32,086 nt of DNA from contig JBKCOM010000043.1 of NCBI GenBank assembly GCA_046309775.1, forward strand, positions 1-32,086, in the 5' to 3' direction. Source of the stretch: JAIXWP01 sp046309775. GTDB taxonomy: Bacteria > Bacteroidota > Bacteroidia > Flavobacteriales_D > Sanyastnellaceae. Numbering within the stretch: position 1 is the stretch's first letter; each line of letters starts with the position of its first letter. Of the stretch, positions 23,051 to 31,100 are shown piece after piece. The translations under genes and the position numbers were made by a program. The notes beneath the pieces are model-generated. The model did no database searches and was not told where the DNA came from. It was given only the letters and a program-made list of their open reading frames with translations.

Positions 23051-23936
23051 AGAATAATTTTTGGGAAATGGCCGGAGTCTTCACATTGATACCCAAACGC
23101 TGCTTGACAAGTGATGCAAAAGCATGTGATGTTTCGGGAGTTAAAACACTATCGGGTTGATGAATCCAAAGTTGAAACTCTTCCAACCCTTGTTTTTGCC
23201 ATTGTTCAATTCTATCTACCCAACGTTCAAGACGTTCGGTATCTGACTTGTGAAGCTCATTGCCCCCAAAGCGGACGATACAATGTGGCGTTGTAAGTCT
23301 CATGTGAACAGCATCCCTCCTACCCGCAGTGTCTGTAATTACTGACGCAATACCACATTCTTCCATTGTTTTCCAAATACCGAATGAACGTTCATTCGGT
23401 TCAAACCAAGATTCATGACGAAACTCTAAGGCGAACTTCATGTCCCTTGGAAGTGCTTTCAAATAAGCATCTAAAGAATCAGAATGTTGGGAAGTAAAAT
23501 TTGGTGGGAGCTGGATAAATGAGAATGAAAGTTTTTCTTTTAACTCTAGAATCGCCTCTAAAAATTCATCTGTGAGTCCTTCACAATTTTTGAATCTTCT
23601 ATAGTGTGAAATGAGCTGAGGAAATTTTGGACAAAAGATGAAATCACTCGGCATCGCATCGTACCAGTTTCGTACTACTTCCACCGTGGGGATCTTGTAA
23701 TGCGTAGCATTCAATTCAATGGTACCAAATGCGGTTCCGTAGGCCTTCATCAAATCCTTTTTCGGAGTCTTTTCTGGGAATATTTTTCCAATCCAATCAG
23801 GAATATTCCACATCGTACCGCCCTGATATATTTTCAATGAAGATTTACCTTTAGAAAGTGCATCTCTTGTACCCGAATGATCATTCGGTAAAGAAAAATC
23901 TACTTGAGAAATATCGCTAAGTTTACCAAATTTCAT
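23049..23936 (-). CDS. DUF72 (YecE-like) family protein
   Basis: TIM-barrel-like protein of 295 residues from the DUF72 family, whose biochemical role is unknown. Family segments are IYQGGTMWNIPDWIGKIFP, FGTIELNATHYKIPT, FCPKFPQLISHYRR, FSFIQLPPNF, FALEFRHESWF and VRFGGNELH. The start at 23936 is chosen because the longer in-frame start at 24008 would overlap the divergent gene at 23980 and its promoter element. Two palindromes with CCGAATGA/TCATTCGG arms lie inside the coding sequence (23379-23400 and 23873-23888). The gene ends inside the ftsZ terminator. Confidence 0.88.
   Translation of the reverse strand: MKFGKLSDISQVDFSLPNDHSGTRDALSKGKSSLKIYQGGTMWNIPDWIGKIFPEKTPKKDLMKAYGTAFGTIELNATHYKIPTVEVVRNWYDAMPSDFIFCPKFPQLISHYRRFKNCEGLTDEFLEAILELKEKLSFSFIQLPPNFTSQHSDSLDAYLKALPRDMKFALEFRHESWFEPNERSFGIWKTMEECGIASVITDTAGRRDAVHMRLTTPHCIVRFGGNELHKSDTERLERWVDRIEQWQKQGLEEFQLWIHQPDSVLTPETSHAFASLVKQRLGINVKTPAISQKLF
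23379..23400. repeat. 22-bp perfect palindrome inside the DUF72 gene
   Basis: Arms ACCGAATGA and TCATTCGGT around ACGT, identical to 7578-7599 behind rocD. Here it is translated (region PNERSFGIW), so it cannot simply be a terminator. Confidence 0.8.
23873..23888. repeat. 16-bp palindrome with the same arms, no spacer
   Basis: CCGAATGA followed directly by TCATTCGG, near the 5' end of the DUF72 gene (region LPNDHSGT), about 50 bases after its start codon. Confidence 0.75.
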
Positions 23937-23960
23937 AATTTCAGATGCAACAAAAAGGTT

Positions 23961-23968
23961 TAATTTTG
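23961..23968 (+). promoter_or_regulatory. -7 element for the small membrane protein gene
   Basis: TAATTTTG fits TAnnTTTG and ends 11 bases before the ATG at 23980; TTTC about 18 bases upstream is a near match to the -33 TTTG. Confidence 0.4.
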
Positions 23969-23979
23969 GTTTCCTCCAT

Positions 23980-24384
23980 ATGAGCAACGGCAGCGAAAAT
24001 AAACCCATCTTAGACTATCCTGAGCGCGACCCTGAGAAAAAATCATATAATATCCTCGGGTATGCCTCGCTGCTTATCCTTTTGTTAGGCCTTATTGGAC
24101 AGTTTATGCATTATCCCGCATGGCGCATCGCATTGCTCGTCGGAATGGGCGGAATGACTCTTCGAAGCATCTTAATTTTCAAACAAACCAAAAGGCGAGT
24201 GTTTGCCTGGTTCTATTTCGCAGGACGTATGAGTTTGTTTGTTGGCGCCGCACTTTACTTTTCAGGATTGATGCGCAACCCTAAAATCTTCTACCCCGCT
24301 TTTGCATTATTCTTTCTTGGTGTGGTGCTAGTTTATTTCGACAAAGACAGCAAGAATTCAGACCAAGATTACGATGATATTTGA
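23980..24384 (+). CDS. Four-helix membrane protein of unknown function
   Basis: Protein of 134 residues with a polar N-terminus (residues 1-25), four hydrophobic segments (about 26-44, 48-66, 77-95 and 101-121) and an acidic C-terminal tail (DKDSKNSDQDYDDI). The HYPAW motif between helices 1 and 2 and the general layout are seen in several small Bacteroidota membrane proteins, some related in appearance to GldL, but the match is too weak to name it. It stops two bases before the stop codon of the convergent gene. Confidence 0.75.
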   Translation: MSNGSENKPILDYPERDPEKKSYNILGYASLLILLLGLIGQFMHYPAWRIALLVGMGGMTLRSILIFKQTKRRVFAWFYFAGRMSLFVGAALYFSGLMRNPKIFYPAFALFFLGVVLVYFDKDSKNSDQDYDDI

Positions 24385-24386
24385 TA

Positions 24387-24884
24387 CTACTTTTTGAATT
24401 CAGCAATCATTCGATGTCCTTCGTTTTGTCTCTTCAACTCACGGAATGCGAATATTGGAGTCCAAACGATTGCATAAAGGCTAAAGCAAAAAATGATAAA
24501 AATAGTGAGCCACCACTCACTGATGCCTTTCCAAATAAAATTCCAGATTCCACCATAATAGGCGATGGCTGTTAGAATTATCACCATCGCAATCGCTCCA
24601 ATCACGGAACTCTTGTTGACCTCACTCCCCGAGCCAGAAGATTCATTCCAATAGGCGACAACTTTGTTACTCGTATCATGCACAAGACTCACTTTCTGTC
24701 CGTACTGAGCATGATACAATCCATCATCCAATCCTGTAAATGTGACCCCATTGATCTTAATCCAACGTACTGGCTTGTCGCTGACGCCAGTTAAAGGCGT
24801 GGTTCCACTCTCTTGCACCTCTCCCCTCACCACAGCTAAAATGGTGTCTGGAAAAAGCTTATTAATTCCTGTTCTCTGGCTCAT
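24387..24884 (-). CDS. Membrane protein with N-terminal soluble domain, unknown function
   Basis: Protein of 165 residues. Residues 1-85 look like a small beta-rich soluble domain (VRWIKINGVTFTGLDDGLYHAQYG, VSLVHDTSNKVVAYW), followed by two membrane helices (about 92-112 and 121-145) and a basic tail. No signal peptide is seen. The start codon lies inside the last codons of the upstream OmpA gene (23-base overlap in another frame), pointing to translational coupling. I do not recognise a family. Confidence 0.72.
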   Translation of the reverse strand: MSQRTGINKLFPDTILAVVRGEVQESGTTPLTGVSDKPVRWIKINGVTFTGLDDGLYHAQYGQKVSLVHDTSNKVVAYWNESSGSGSEVNKSSVIGAIAMVIILTAIAYYGGIWNFIWKGISEWWLTIFIIFCFSLYAIVWTPIFAFRELKRQNEGHRMIAEFKK

Positions 24885-26799
24885 TACTATTGGAATATGT
24901 CAATTCTTTGGTTACAAATTTAATTTCAGTTCTGCGATTTATCGCATGTTTTTCTTCCACACACGTATTCGAATCATCACATTCGTTTAGAATCTCATCT
25001 TCACCACGATAAGAATAATTGATACGGTTGGCAGCTATACCTGACTGTTTCAAATATTGTAGAAGGCTAATCGAACGCTGTTTTGACAATTGGAGATTAT
25101 AGGCCTGCGCGCCCCTTGCATCGGCATAAGAACAGATATCGACTTCGAGTTGAGGATTAGCCTCCAGAAGTGAAGTAACAGCATCTAATTGTTGCTTTGC
25201 ATAAGTATTCAAAGCACTTCTATTGTGATCAAAATAAACCCGATTGACAATGCAAAGATCCTCCGGTCGAACAGTTACAGTCCTTTTGTTTTCGTCTAAA
25301 AGAGTAATGCCTTCTCCTGGTGGAATTCTTCTGTAATAAGCTTCTGAAGCTAAAATCGGCAGTACAATGGTTTTACCATTATCAAACAAAACGATTTGAT
25401 CTGCACTTGCATCTTTCGGAAGTTTGAACACGTATTCCCTTTCTGGTCTGACATTTTCGACACTGAATTGACCCAGTTTATCGCTTCTTATTACAGCGAT
25501 TATATTACCATTCATATCCAAAATACTAATGATAGATGCAACACCTTGCGACGAGTTGGATTGAATGCGTCCTGAAAAAGAAATATTCAATATACTCTTA
25601 TCCTCATTGTCTATTAATGGAAGATCGCTATAGATAAATTTCAATAATTCCAGCACCAACTCTCCCTTTTCGTTGAATGTATAAATCCCAAGCACGTTGT
25701 TACTTTCATCCATCAACACCAATCTAAGTTTCGTGAAGAGCTCCGGAGAAACTCCTTCAATCTTGACGGTAAATTTTGCATCAAGGGATAGTTGGTCCAA
25801 ATCACATACACCTTGATTATTTGTATTAGTAGCCAGAATCAATTCCGAAGCGGTATCATAGAACTTTAACTTAGCCTGCGGAATAATAGAAGCATCCGAC
25901 TCCACCTTCGCAGTATATCCGTGTGCGGCTAGCTTTGTCACTACTTTCTTAAAGTAAAATATATCTGAGAGACCAGCAGTGCCGTTGCGGTTAGAGCTTA
26001 AGAGTCCTTTTTCTGAATTTAAAAAAACAATTGAAAAATCGTCCGCTTCAGAATTTAATGGATACTCCAGTTGCAATGCATTCATCCACTGAGCGCTTCC
26101 TTCGGCCTTGAATAGTTCAAAACCCTTTTCTGGAACCCAACCATTGCTTGAAAAATAAATATCGTTATTAAAAAACGTTGGATAAACTTCCTCTCCACTG
26201 GTGTTGACCTGTCCTCCACAATTTGCCGGATTTGTCCACGCCCCATTGTGATAATAGGAGTACCATACATCAAGTCCCCCTTGTCCCCCTCGTCTATTGG
26301 ACGTGAATAACAACAAGTTCAATTCATCGACAAAAAAGGGGTGATAGTATGATGCATTATCATCACAAAATGGAATTAATTGCGGAATGCTACCCTTCTC
26401 TTTTGGCAAAAAATATAGTTTACTGCCTGAAACTGCATTCTTCGAGTAAGACTGTTCCGATGAAATAAAATAACCATCCAACGAATTAGAGTAAGAAGCG
26501 CCACTTTCGTTTTTTACATTTTTAAAGGAATGCAGCTTTTGAGGGTTGGTCAACTCTAGAAAATTCGACGTCCTTTCTGCACAGTAAACGTTTGTTAGAT
26601 CGCTAATGCTCCATGTCTGCTGCGCACTTGTTTTACTTTGACTCGATGAGAAAAATACGCGACCTTCACTGACGGATGTTATCACATCATGCCCCGCAGT
26701 ATTGATACCCGAAGTGCTTTCTACGGTATAATTCCACTGGCCGTGGGCACTTTGAATGATGCATAAGCACAAGATGGTATGAAAGTAAAACATCTTCAT
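24862..26799 (-). CDS. OmpA family protein with PD40 propeller (PorE/SprE-region type layout)
   Basis: Exported envelope protein of 645 residues. I choose the ATG at 26799, giving the signal peptide MKMFYFHTILCLCIIQSAHG; the in-frame ATG at 26820 adds seven polar residues and its codons contain a CATCTTTG promoter-like element. PD40/WD40-type blades cover about residues 100-290 (LLLFTSNRRGGQGGLDVWYS; DIYFSSNGW). A carboxypeptidase-regulatory-like beta domain lies at about 400-460, and an OmpA C-terminal peptidoglycan-binding domain at about 513-636 (VYFDHNRSALNTYAKQQLDAV ... YADARG ... NRRTEIKFV). This order resembles PorE of the type IX secretion system, but a TPR domain is missing, so it is only called a relative. 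It overlaps the downstream membrane-protein gene by 23 bases. Confidence 0.9.
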   Translation of the reverse strand: MKMFYFHTILCLCIIQSAHGQWNYTVESTSGINTAGHDVITSVSEGRVFFSSSQSKTSAQQTWSISDLTNVYCAERTSNFLELTNPQKLHSFKNVKNESGASYSNSLDGYFISSEQSYSKNAVSGSKLYFLPKEKGSIPQLIPFCDDNASYYHPFFVDELNLLLFTSNRRGGQGGLDVWYSYYHNGAWTNPANCGGQVNTSGEEVYPTFFNNDIYFSSNGWVPEKGFELFKAEGSAQWMNALQLEYPLNSEADDFSIVFLNSEKGLLSSNRNGTAGLSDIFYFKKVVTKLAAHGYTAKVESDASIIPQAKLKFYDTASELILATNTNNQGVCDLDQLSLDAKFTVKIEGVSPELFTKLRLVLMDESNNVLGIYTFNEKGELVLELLKFIYSDLPLIDNEDKSILNISFSGRIQSNSSQGVASIISILDMNGNIIAVIRSDKLGQFSVENVRPEREYVFKLPKDASADQIVLFDNGKTIVLPILASEAYYRRIPPGEGITLLDENKRTVTVRPEDLCIVNRVYFDHNRSALNTYAKQQLDAVTSLLEANPQLEVDICSYADARGAQAYNLQLSKQRSISLLQYLKQSGIAANRINYSYRGEDEILNECDDSNTCVEEKHAINRRTEIKFVTKELTYSNSNEPENRN

Positions 26800-26865
26800 C
26801 GAAGGCAAAGATGCATTCAAACGGGGCGCTTGAAGAGTCTATAAATCTTTAATTATTAATATACT

Positions 26866-26885
26866 TAGGTGAATAGCGTCACCTA
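26866..26885 (-). terminator. Possible weak hairpin at the end of the DUF3109 gene
   Basis: TAGGTGA (26866-26872) and TCACCTA (26879-26885) form a 7-bp stem that includes the TAG stop codon. No T-run follows, so it may not terminate. Confidence 0.3.
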
Positions 26886-27464
26886 GGCATTTTCCTCTTT
26901 CCAAAGTTTGTATACCTCTTCAAGTTGAGCATACCATTCTTCTCCGAACTTTCTTATAAGTGGCTCTTTCAAAAACCGATAGACGGGCACCTGCAGAGCA
27001 CTGCCGCAGTCGCATGCGGGCTTGCATATTGGCCAACGGTGATAATTCACACCAATGTATTCTTTAAGCTTAGTGAGTCGGATTGGATATAAATGACAAC
27101 TGAGGGGCTTTTTCCAATTTGTCTTTCCCTCCAGATACGCCTTTTCAAGAGCGCATTTTGCAATTCCTTTTTCATCGTAAAAGACAAAGGAACAGGCGCC
27201 ATGATGACCAACTAGCGTTGTAACAAGATCTCCATCATCATCCTCGGTGTAGATACCCTCATTTTCGATGGCTCGAATTCCCTCCGGTGTCATGTATTCT
27301 TTTGCTGCAGGGTAAGCCATTTCGAGAAGGGGGAGCTCATCTTCCGTCAAAGGCGCTCCACTTTCACCCTCCACACAACAGGCACCTTTACATGCGTTCA
27401 GGTCGCAAACAAAGTGCTCCTCAAAAATTTCTTCGCTGATGAGAGCGTCTCCTACTATAATCAT
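26883..27464 (-). CDS. DUF3109 family cysteine-rich protein
   Basis: Protein of 193 residues of the DUF3109 family, common in Bacteroidota and of unknown function. Ten cysteines are in family positions: Cys20, 25, 29, 30 (FVCDLNACKGACCVEG), Cys91, Cys104, Cys123 (PLSCHLYPIR) and Cys147, 151, 153 (CKPACDC). The pattern is related to YkgJ/FliB-type metal-cluster proteins, so a zinc or iron-sulfur site is likely (inference). It has the best promoter in the window (TTTG-N19-TATCTTCG) and the -7 element ends only four bases before the ATG, so translation probably starts from a leaderless mRNA. Confidence 0.9.
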   Translation of the reverse strand: MIIVGDALISEEIFEEHFVCDLNACKGACCVEGESGAPLTEDELPLLEMAYPAAKEYMTPEGIRAIENEGIYTEDDDGDLVTTLVGHHGACSFVFYDEKGIAKCALEKAYLEGKTNWKKPLSCHLYPIRLTKLKEYIGVNYHRWPICKPACDCGSALQVPVYRFLKEPLIRKFGEEWYAQLEEVYKLWKEENA

Positions 27465-27468
27465 GACG

Positions 27469-27499
27469 CGAAGATAGGACAGCCTTTAATCCACTCAAA
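27469..27499 (-). promoter_or_regulatory. Bacteroidota-type promoter of the DUF3109 gene
   Basis: Minus strand TTTG (27499-27496), exactly 19 bases, TATCTTCG (27476-27469). Both elements and the spacing fit the primary sigma factor pattern of this phylum, with C for T at the seventh base. Confidence 0.6.
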
Positions 27500-27664
27500 T
27501 TTCAATTCATACCGCTCCATTTGAACCTCCCGCCAAAAAAAATGCACTTCATACCCAAACCCTAACTTTCGACGAACCTTACTATTTTGTCTATCAACCA
27601 ACTTTTTTCTTCCTCCAAACATAATTTATTTAATATTAATGCTCTTTTATCGTAAAAACTTATA

Positions 27665-27672
27665 TACCTTTG
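27665..27672 (+). promoter_or_regulatory. -7 element for the secreted-protein pair
   Basis: TACCTTTG matches TAnnTTTG, 56 bases before the ATG at 27729. The leader of about 50 bases is longer than for most genes here. No clear TTTG at -33. Confidence 0.5.
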
Positions 27673-27728
27673 CTCTTTCTTCATACTCCAATCGAGAGCA
27701 CGAGGAATAACACTTAACCCCTAAACCT

Positions 27729-28118
27729 ATGTTAATTAAATCATTAGCAACAAAAATGAACGCACCAAGACTCGTTGGAGCTCTCGTTTTGACGATTTCT
27801 TTATTCTTTTCGTCGAACGTTTTTGGTCAAAACAACCCTCAAGCATCGCTAAATGAAGCAGGGGTTCTGCAAATTCCTGTTGACCAACCGCTTAAAAACA
27901 TGTATACCTTTCAACTTACAGGTATAAGTTTCGAAAACAGTGATTTAGCAGTATCCTTTTTTGAGGAGCTCAATACTGAATTTGTTACTTTCCGTGTGAT
28001 GTATGAAAGTCAAAAAGCTGTGGTAATGATCCAACGCTCGAAGCAGCCCACTTGGGATGTTGCTGAGTGGAATACCTACCTACAAGAAATCACCACAGCC
28101 AATCCTATCAGAAATTAA
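27729..28118 (+). CDS. Small secreted protein paired with the giant repeat protein
   Basis: Protein of 129 residues with a signal peptide (about residues 1-34, hydrophobic core LVGALVLTISLFFSS, ending NVFGQ). The mature part of about 95 residues alternates predicted strands and helices (YTFQLTGISF, DLAVSFFEELN, FVTFRVMYE, KAVVMIQR, DVAEWNTYLQEI), which would fit a small ferredoxin-like alpha/beta fold; this is inference from the pattern only. No Cys is present, unlike the neighbour. The next gene starts 24 bases after its stop without a visible promoter or terminator, so the two are probably one transcript. Function is not recognised; a chaperone, anchor or regulator of the large protein is conceivable. 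Confidence 0.75.
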   Translation: MLIKSLATKMNAPRLVGALVLTISLFFSSNVFGQNNPQASLNEAGVLQIPVDQPLKNMYTFQLTGISFENSDLAVSFFEELNTEFVTFRVMYESQKAVVMIQRSKQPTWDVAEWNTYLQEITTANPIRN

Positions 28119-28141
28119 TACCTAACCAACTACCAATAACC

Positions 28142-31100
28142 ATGAGACATTTTTACAACATCAGTTGTGGTGTATTGCTAATCATTGCAACGATGATTAG
28201 TACTATTTCCACAGGACAGTTGATCGTGGATGATAATATCACCGCGACACAACTTGCCAATCAAATTGTTGGTTCCGGAGTTACCATTAGCAATGCACAA
28301 CTCAGATGCGGAGAAGGTGGAGCTGGATTATTCAGCGCGGGCAATACCACCAACATCGGCTTGAGCAATGGGATTCTATTGACTTCCGGAAATGCTGACG
28401 ATGCGGGCAATTCTGCATCTGGCAACACATCCGTGAATCAGCCAAGTGCATATGACGGCGACAGCGACTTGGACAACTATACCACTTTCAGTATTCGTGA
28501 CGTGTGTGCTCTAACTTTCGACTTCGAAGCAGAAAGTGATTTTATAACTGTCCAGTACGTATTTGGATCAGAAGAATACAATGAATACGTATGTTCAGAA
28601 TTCAATGACATCTTCGGTTTCTTTGTGAGCGGCCCTAACCCCCTTGGCGGATCTTACAATAATGTAAATGTGGCACTGGTGCCTTCTTCTACATTACCAG
28701 TAACAGTAAACAGCATCAACAACGGAACTCCAGGTTCCAATGGAACTTCTGGAGGTTGTCTTTCGCTAGGAAATGCTGCTTATTACATCAACAACACCAC
28801 TGGAACTTCTATCATGTATGATGGATTCACGGTGGTATTGACGGCACAAATTGCAATTGTACCTGGCGAAACTTACACCTTCAAATTTGCAATTGCAGAC
28901 GTTTCTGATAGTAACCTTGACTCTGGTGTATTCATCAAAGCAAATAGCTTCTCTATCTTCTTATGTCAAGCAGGAACCATTTCATTTGGTCCAAATTCAG
29001 GTCCAACTCCGTACTGCCTAAATGATGGATTTAATGACATCATTTCTGTTGTGAGTAATGCTGTTACTCCTGGTGAGAACTTTGAATTCCTACTTACTGA
29101 TGACGAAGGAAATATTCTTGCCATCAATGAGACAGGAACATTTAATATGTCTTCCTATGGCGAAGGTCAATTCTACGCTTACTCCATTTCATATTCTGGT
29201 GTTGTATCTGGAATCGAAGTTGGTTCAAATATCGAAGACATCTCAGCTAACAACATTGAAGGTTGTTTTGAATTAAGCAATTCACTTCTCATCCAAGGAA
29301 ATATTTGTGAAGATCTTCCTGAACTAGCATGTCCAGAAAATCTCACACTCTCATGCATTAATGACGTTCCAGCACCAGACGCTTCGCTCGTTTCACTTGT
29401 TTCTGCGGAATGTCCAGGAAGCATTAATTATGCTTGGGTAGAAGATGAAGTAGAGGGAACAGATTGTAACAAAGAAATCGTTCGTTCATATTCAGGAACA
29501 GACAACTGTGGTAATGTTGGATATTGTTTCCAAAATATTACCGTTGTTGATGATGTGGCGCCGAGCATTATTTCGGCTCCTGAAAACGAAATTTGGGTGA
29601 GCTGCGGCACCGCAGTTCCTTCATTGCAAGTTTCATTCGATGACAATTGTACAGAAAACTTGGATATAGATGAATTGAGCGCAATCTCTGAACCTGGATG
29701 CGAACAAACAATATCACGCTCTGTAACAGCAACTGATTTGTGTGGTAACTCTATCACCTTCTCACAGCTCGTGCACATAGTAGACGATGTTGCTCCATTC
29801 ATTCTTACTTCTCCTGAAAGCTACTCACTAGCATGCAATACAGTTATTCCAACATCTGCACCAGCTACTTTTGGTGATAGCTGCGATCAAGATTTGACAG
29901 TGGTAGAAAATCCTGAACAAGTCATTGAACTTCCATGTGGCGAACAAATCATCCGTTCATGGACGGCTACAGATGACTGCGGAAACTCCATCACTGCTGA
30001 GCAAATTATCACTATAACTGACAATATTGCGCCTCAGTTTGGTACGTTCAATCCTTACATTCACATTCAATGTGGAGAATTGGAAAATCTTCAGGCACCA
30101 AGCGTTTCAGACAATTGCAATGACGTTACTGTAACCTTCCAAGATGGATTGTCTTCTGGTGGTTGTTATGGTGTGATTGTTAGAAACTGGATCGCTACTG
30201 ACGGCTGCGGCAACTCTACAACTGCCGTTCAGTATATCTCTATTATCGACAATCAAGGTCCGGTAATTGAGAACCCTGCAGATGCAACTGTGGATTGTGA
30301 CCAAGCTCCAACGCAGATTCCAGATATCGCTATCTATGATGCTTGTGGATATGAAGTTCAAGTATTGGTAAACGAACAGACCATTGTCGAAATTGATGAG
30401 TGTACTTATCAAATTGTTTGGCATTGGGAAGCGATGGATTATTGTGAAAATATTTCCGAAGCAACAACAACCATCACTGTTACTGACTTGACCAATCCTA
30501 CGATCGCCACGCTCGAGCCTCAAAGTTTCGATTGTGACGCTCCATATGTTGCTCCAAGCACTCCGAGCTACGATGACAATTGCGATGAAGATTTAGAATT
30601 GACATTTATTCAAGATACTATTGCAGGAACTTGTCAATACAATTACCAAATTGTATATACCTGGACTGTCACTGATAATTGTGGAAACAATGCTTCTTCA
30701 AGCGTTACTTACACTGTTCAGGACGTAACAGACCCAACCTTCGATGATGCAAATGAAGATCAATTCACTTATGCTTGTGATATCGCATCAGTGCCGGTTA
30801 TTCAGCCAATTGCTTCTGACAATTGTGGAGAATTGACCTTCGAATTTGAAGATGGTGAATTCTGGAATGAAGGCTGTACAGAAGGTTTCACACGCGTGTG
30901 GACCGCAACAGATGAGTGCGGAAACTCGAGCACCTTTAATCAATATATCAATTTCATTGATGAGGTTGCTCCAGTGATTACAGGAGAACTAGACATCACA
31001 TTACCATGTGATGACTATCAAGGCGAATACGTATTCGTAACTGATAATTGTAATGACTTTACTACTACACATCAAGATGAATTGGTGAGTGGTGGCTGTC

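Noticed and set aside
23936..24008. Longer N-terminus of the DUF72 protein from ATG 24008
   Set aside because: It overlaps the divergent membrane-protein gene and its promoter element; the family N-terminus fits the 23936 start.
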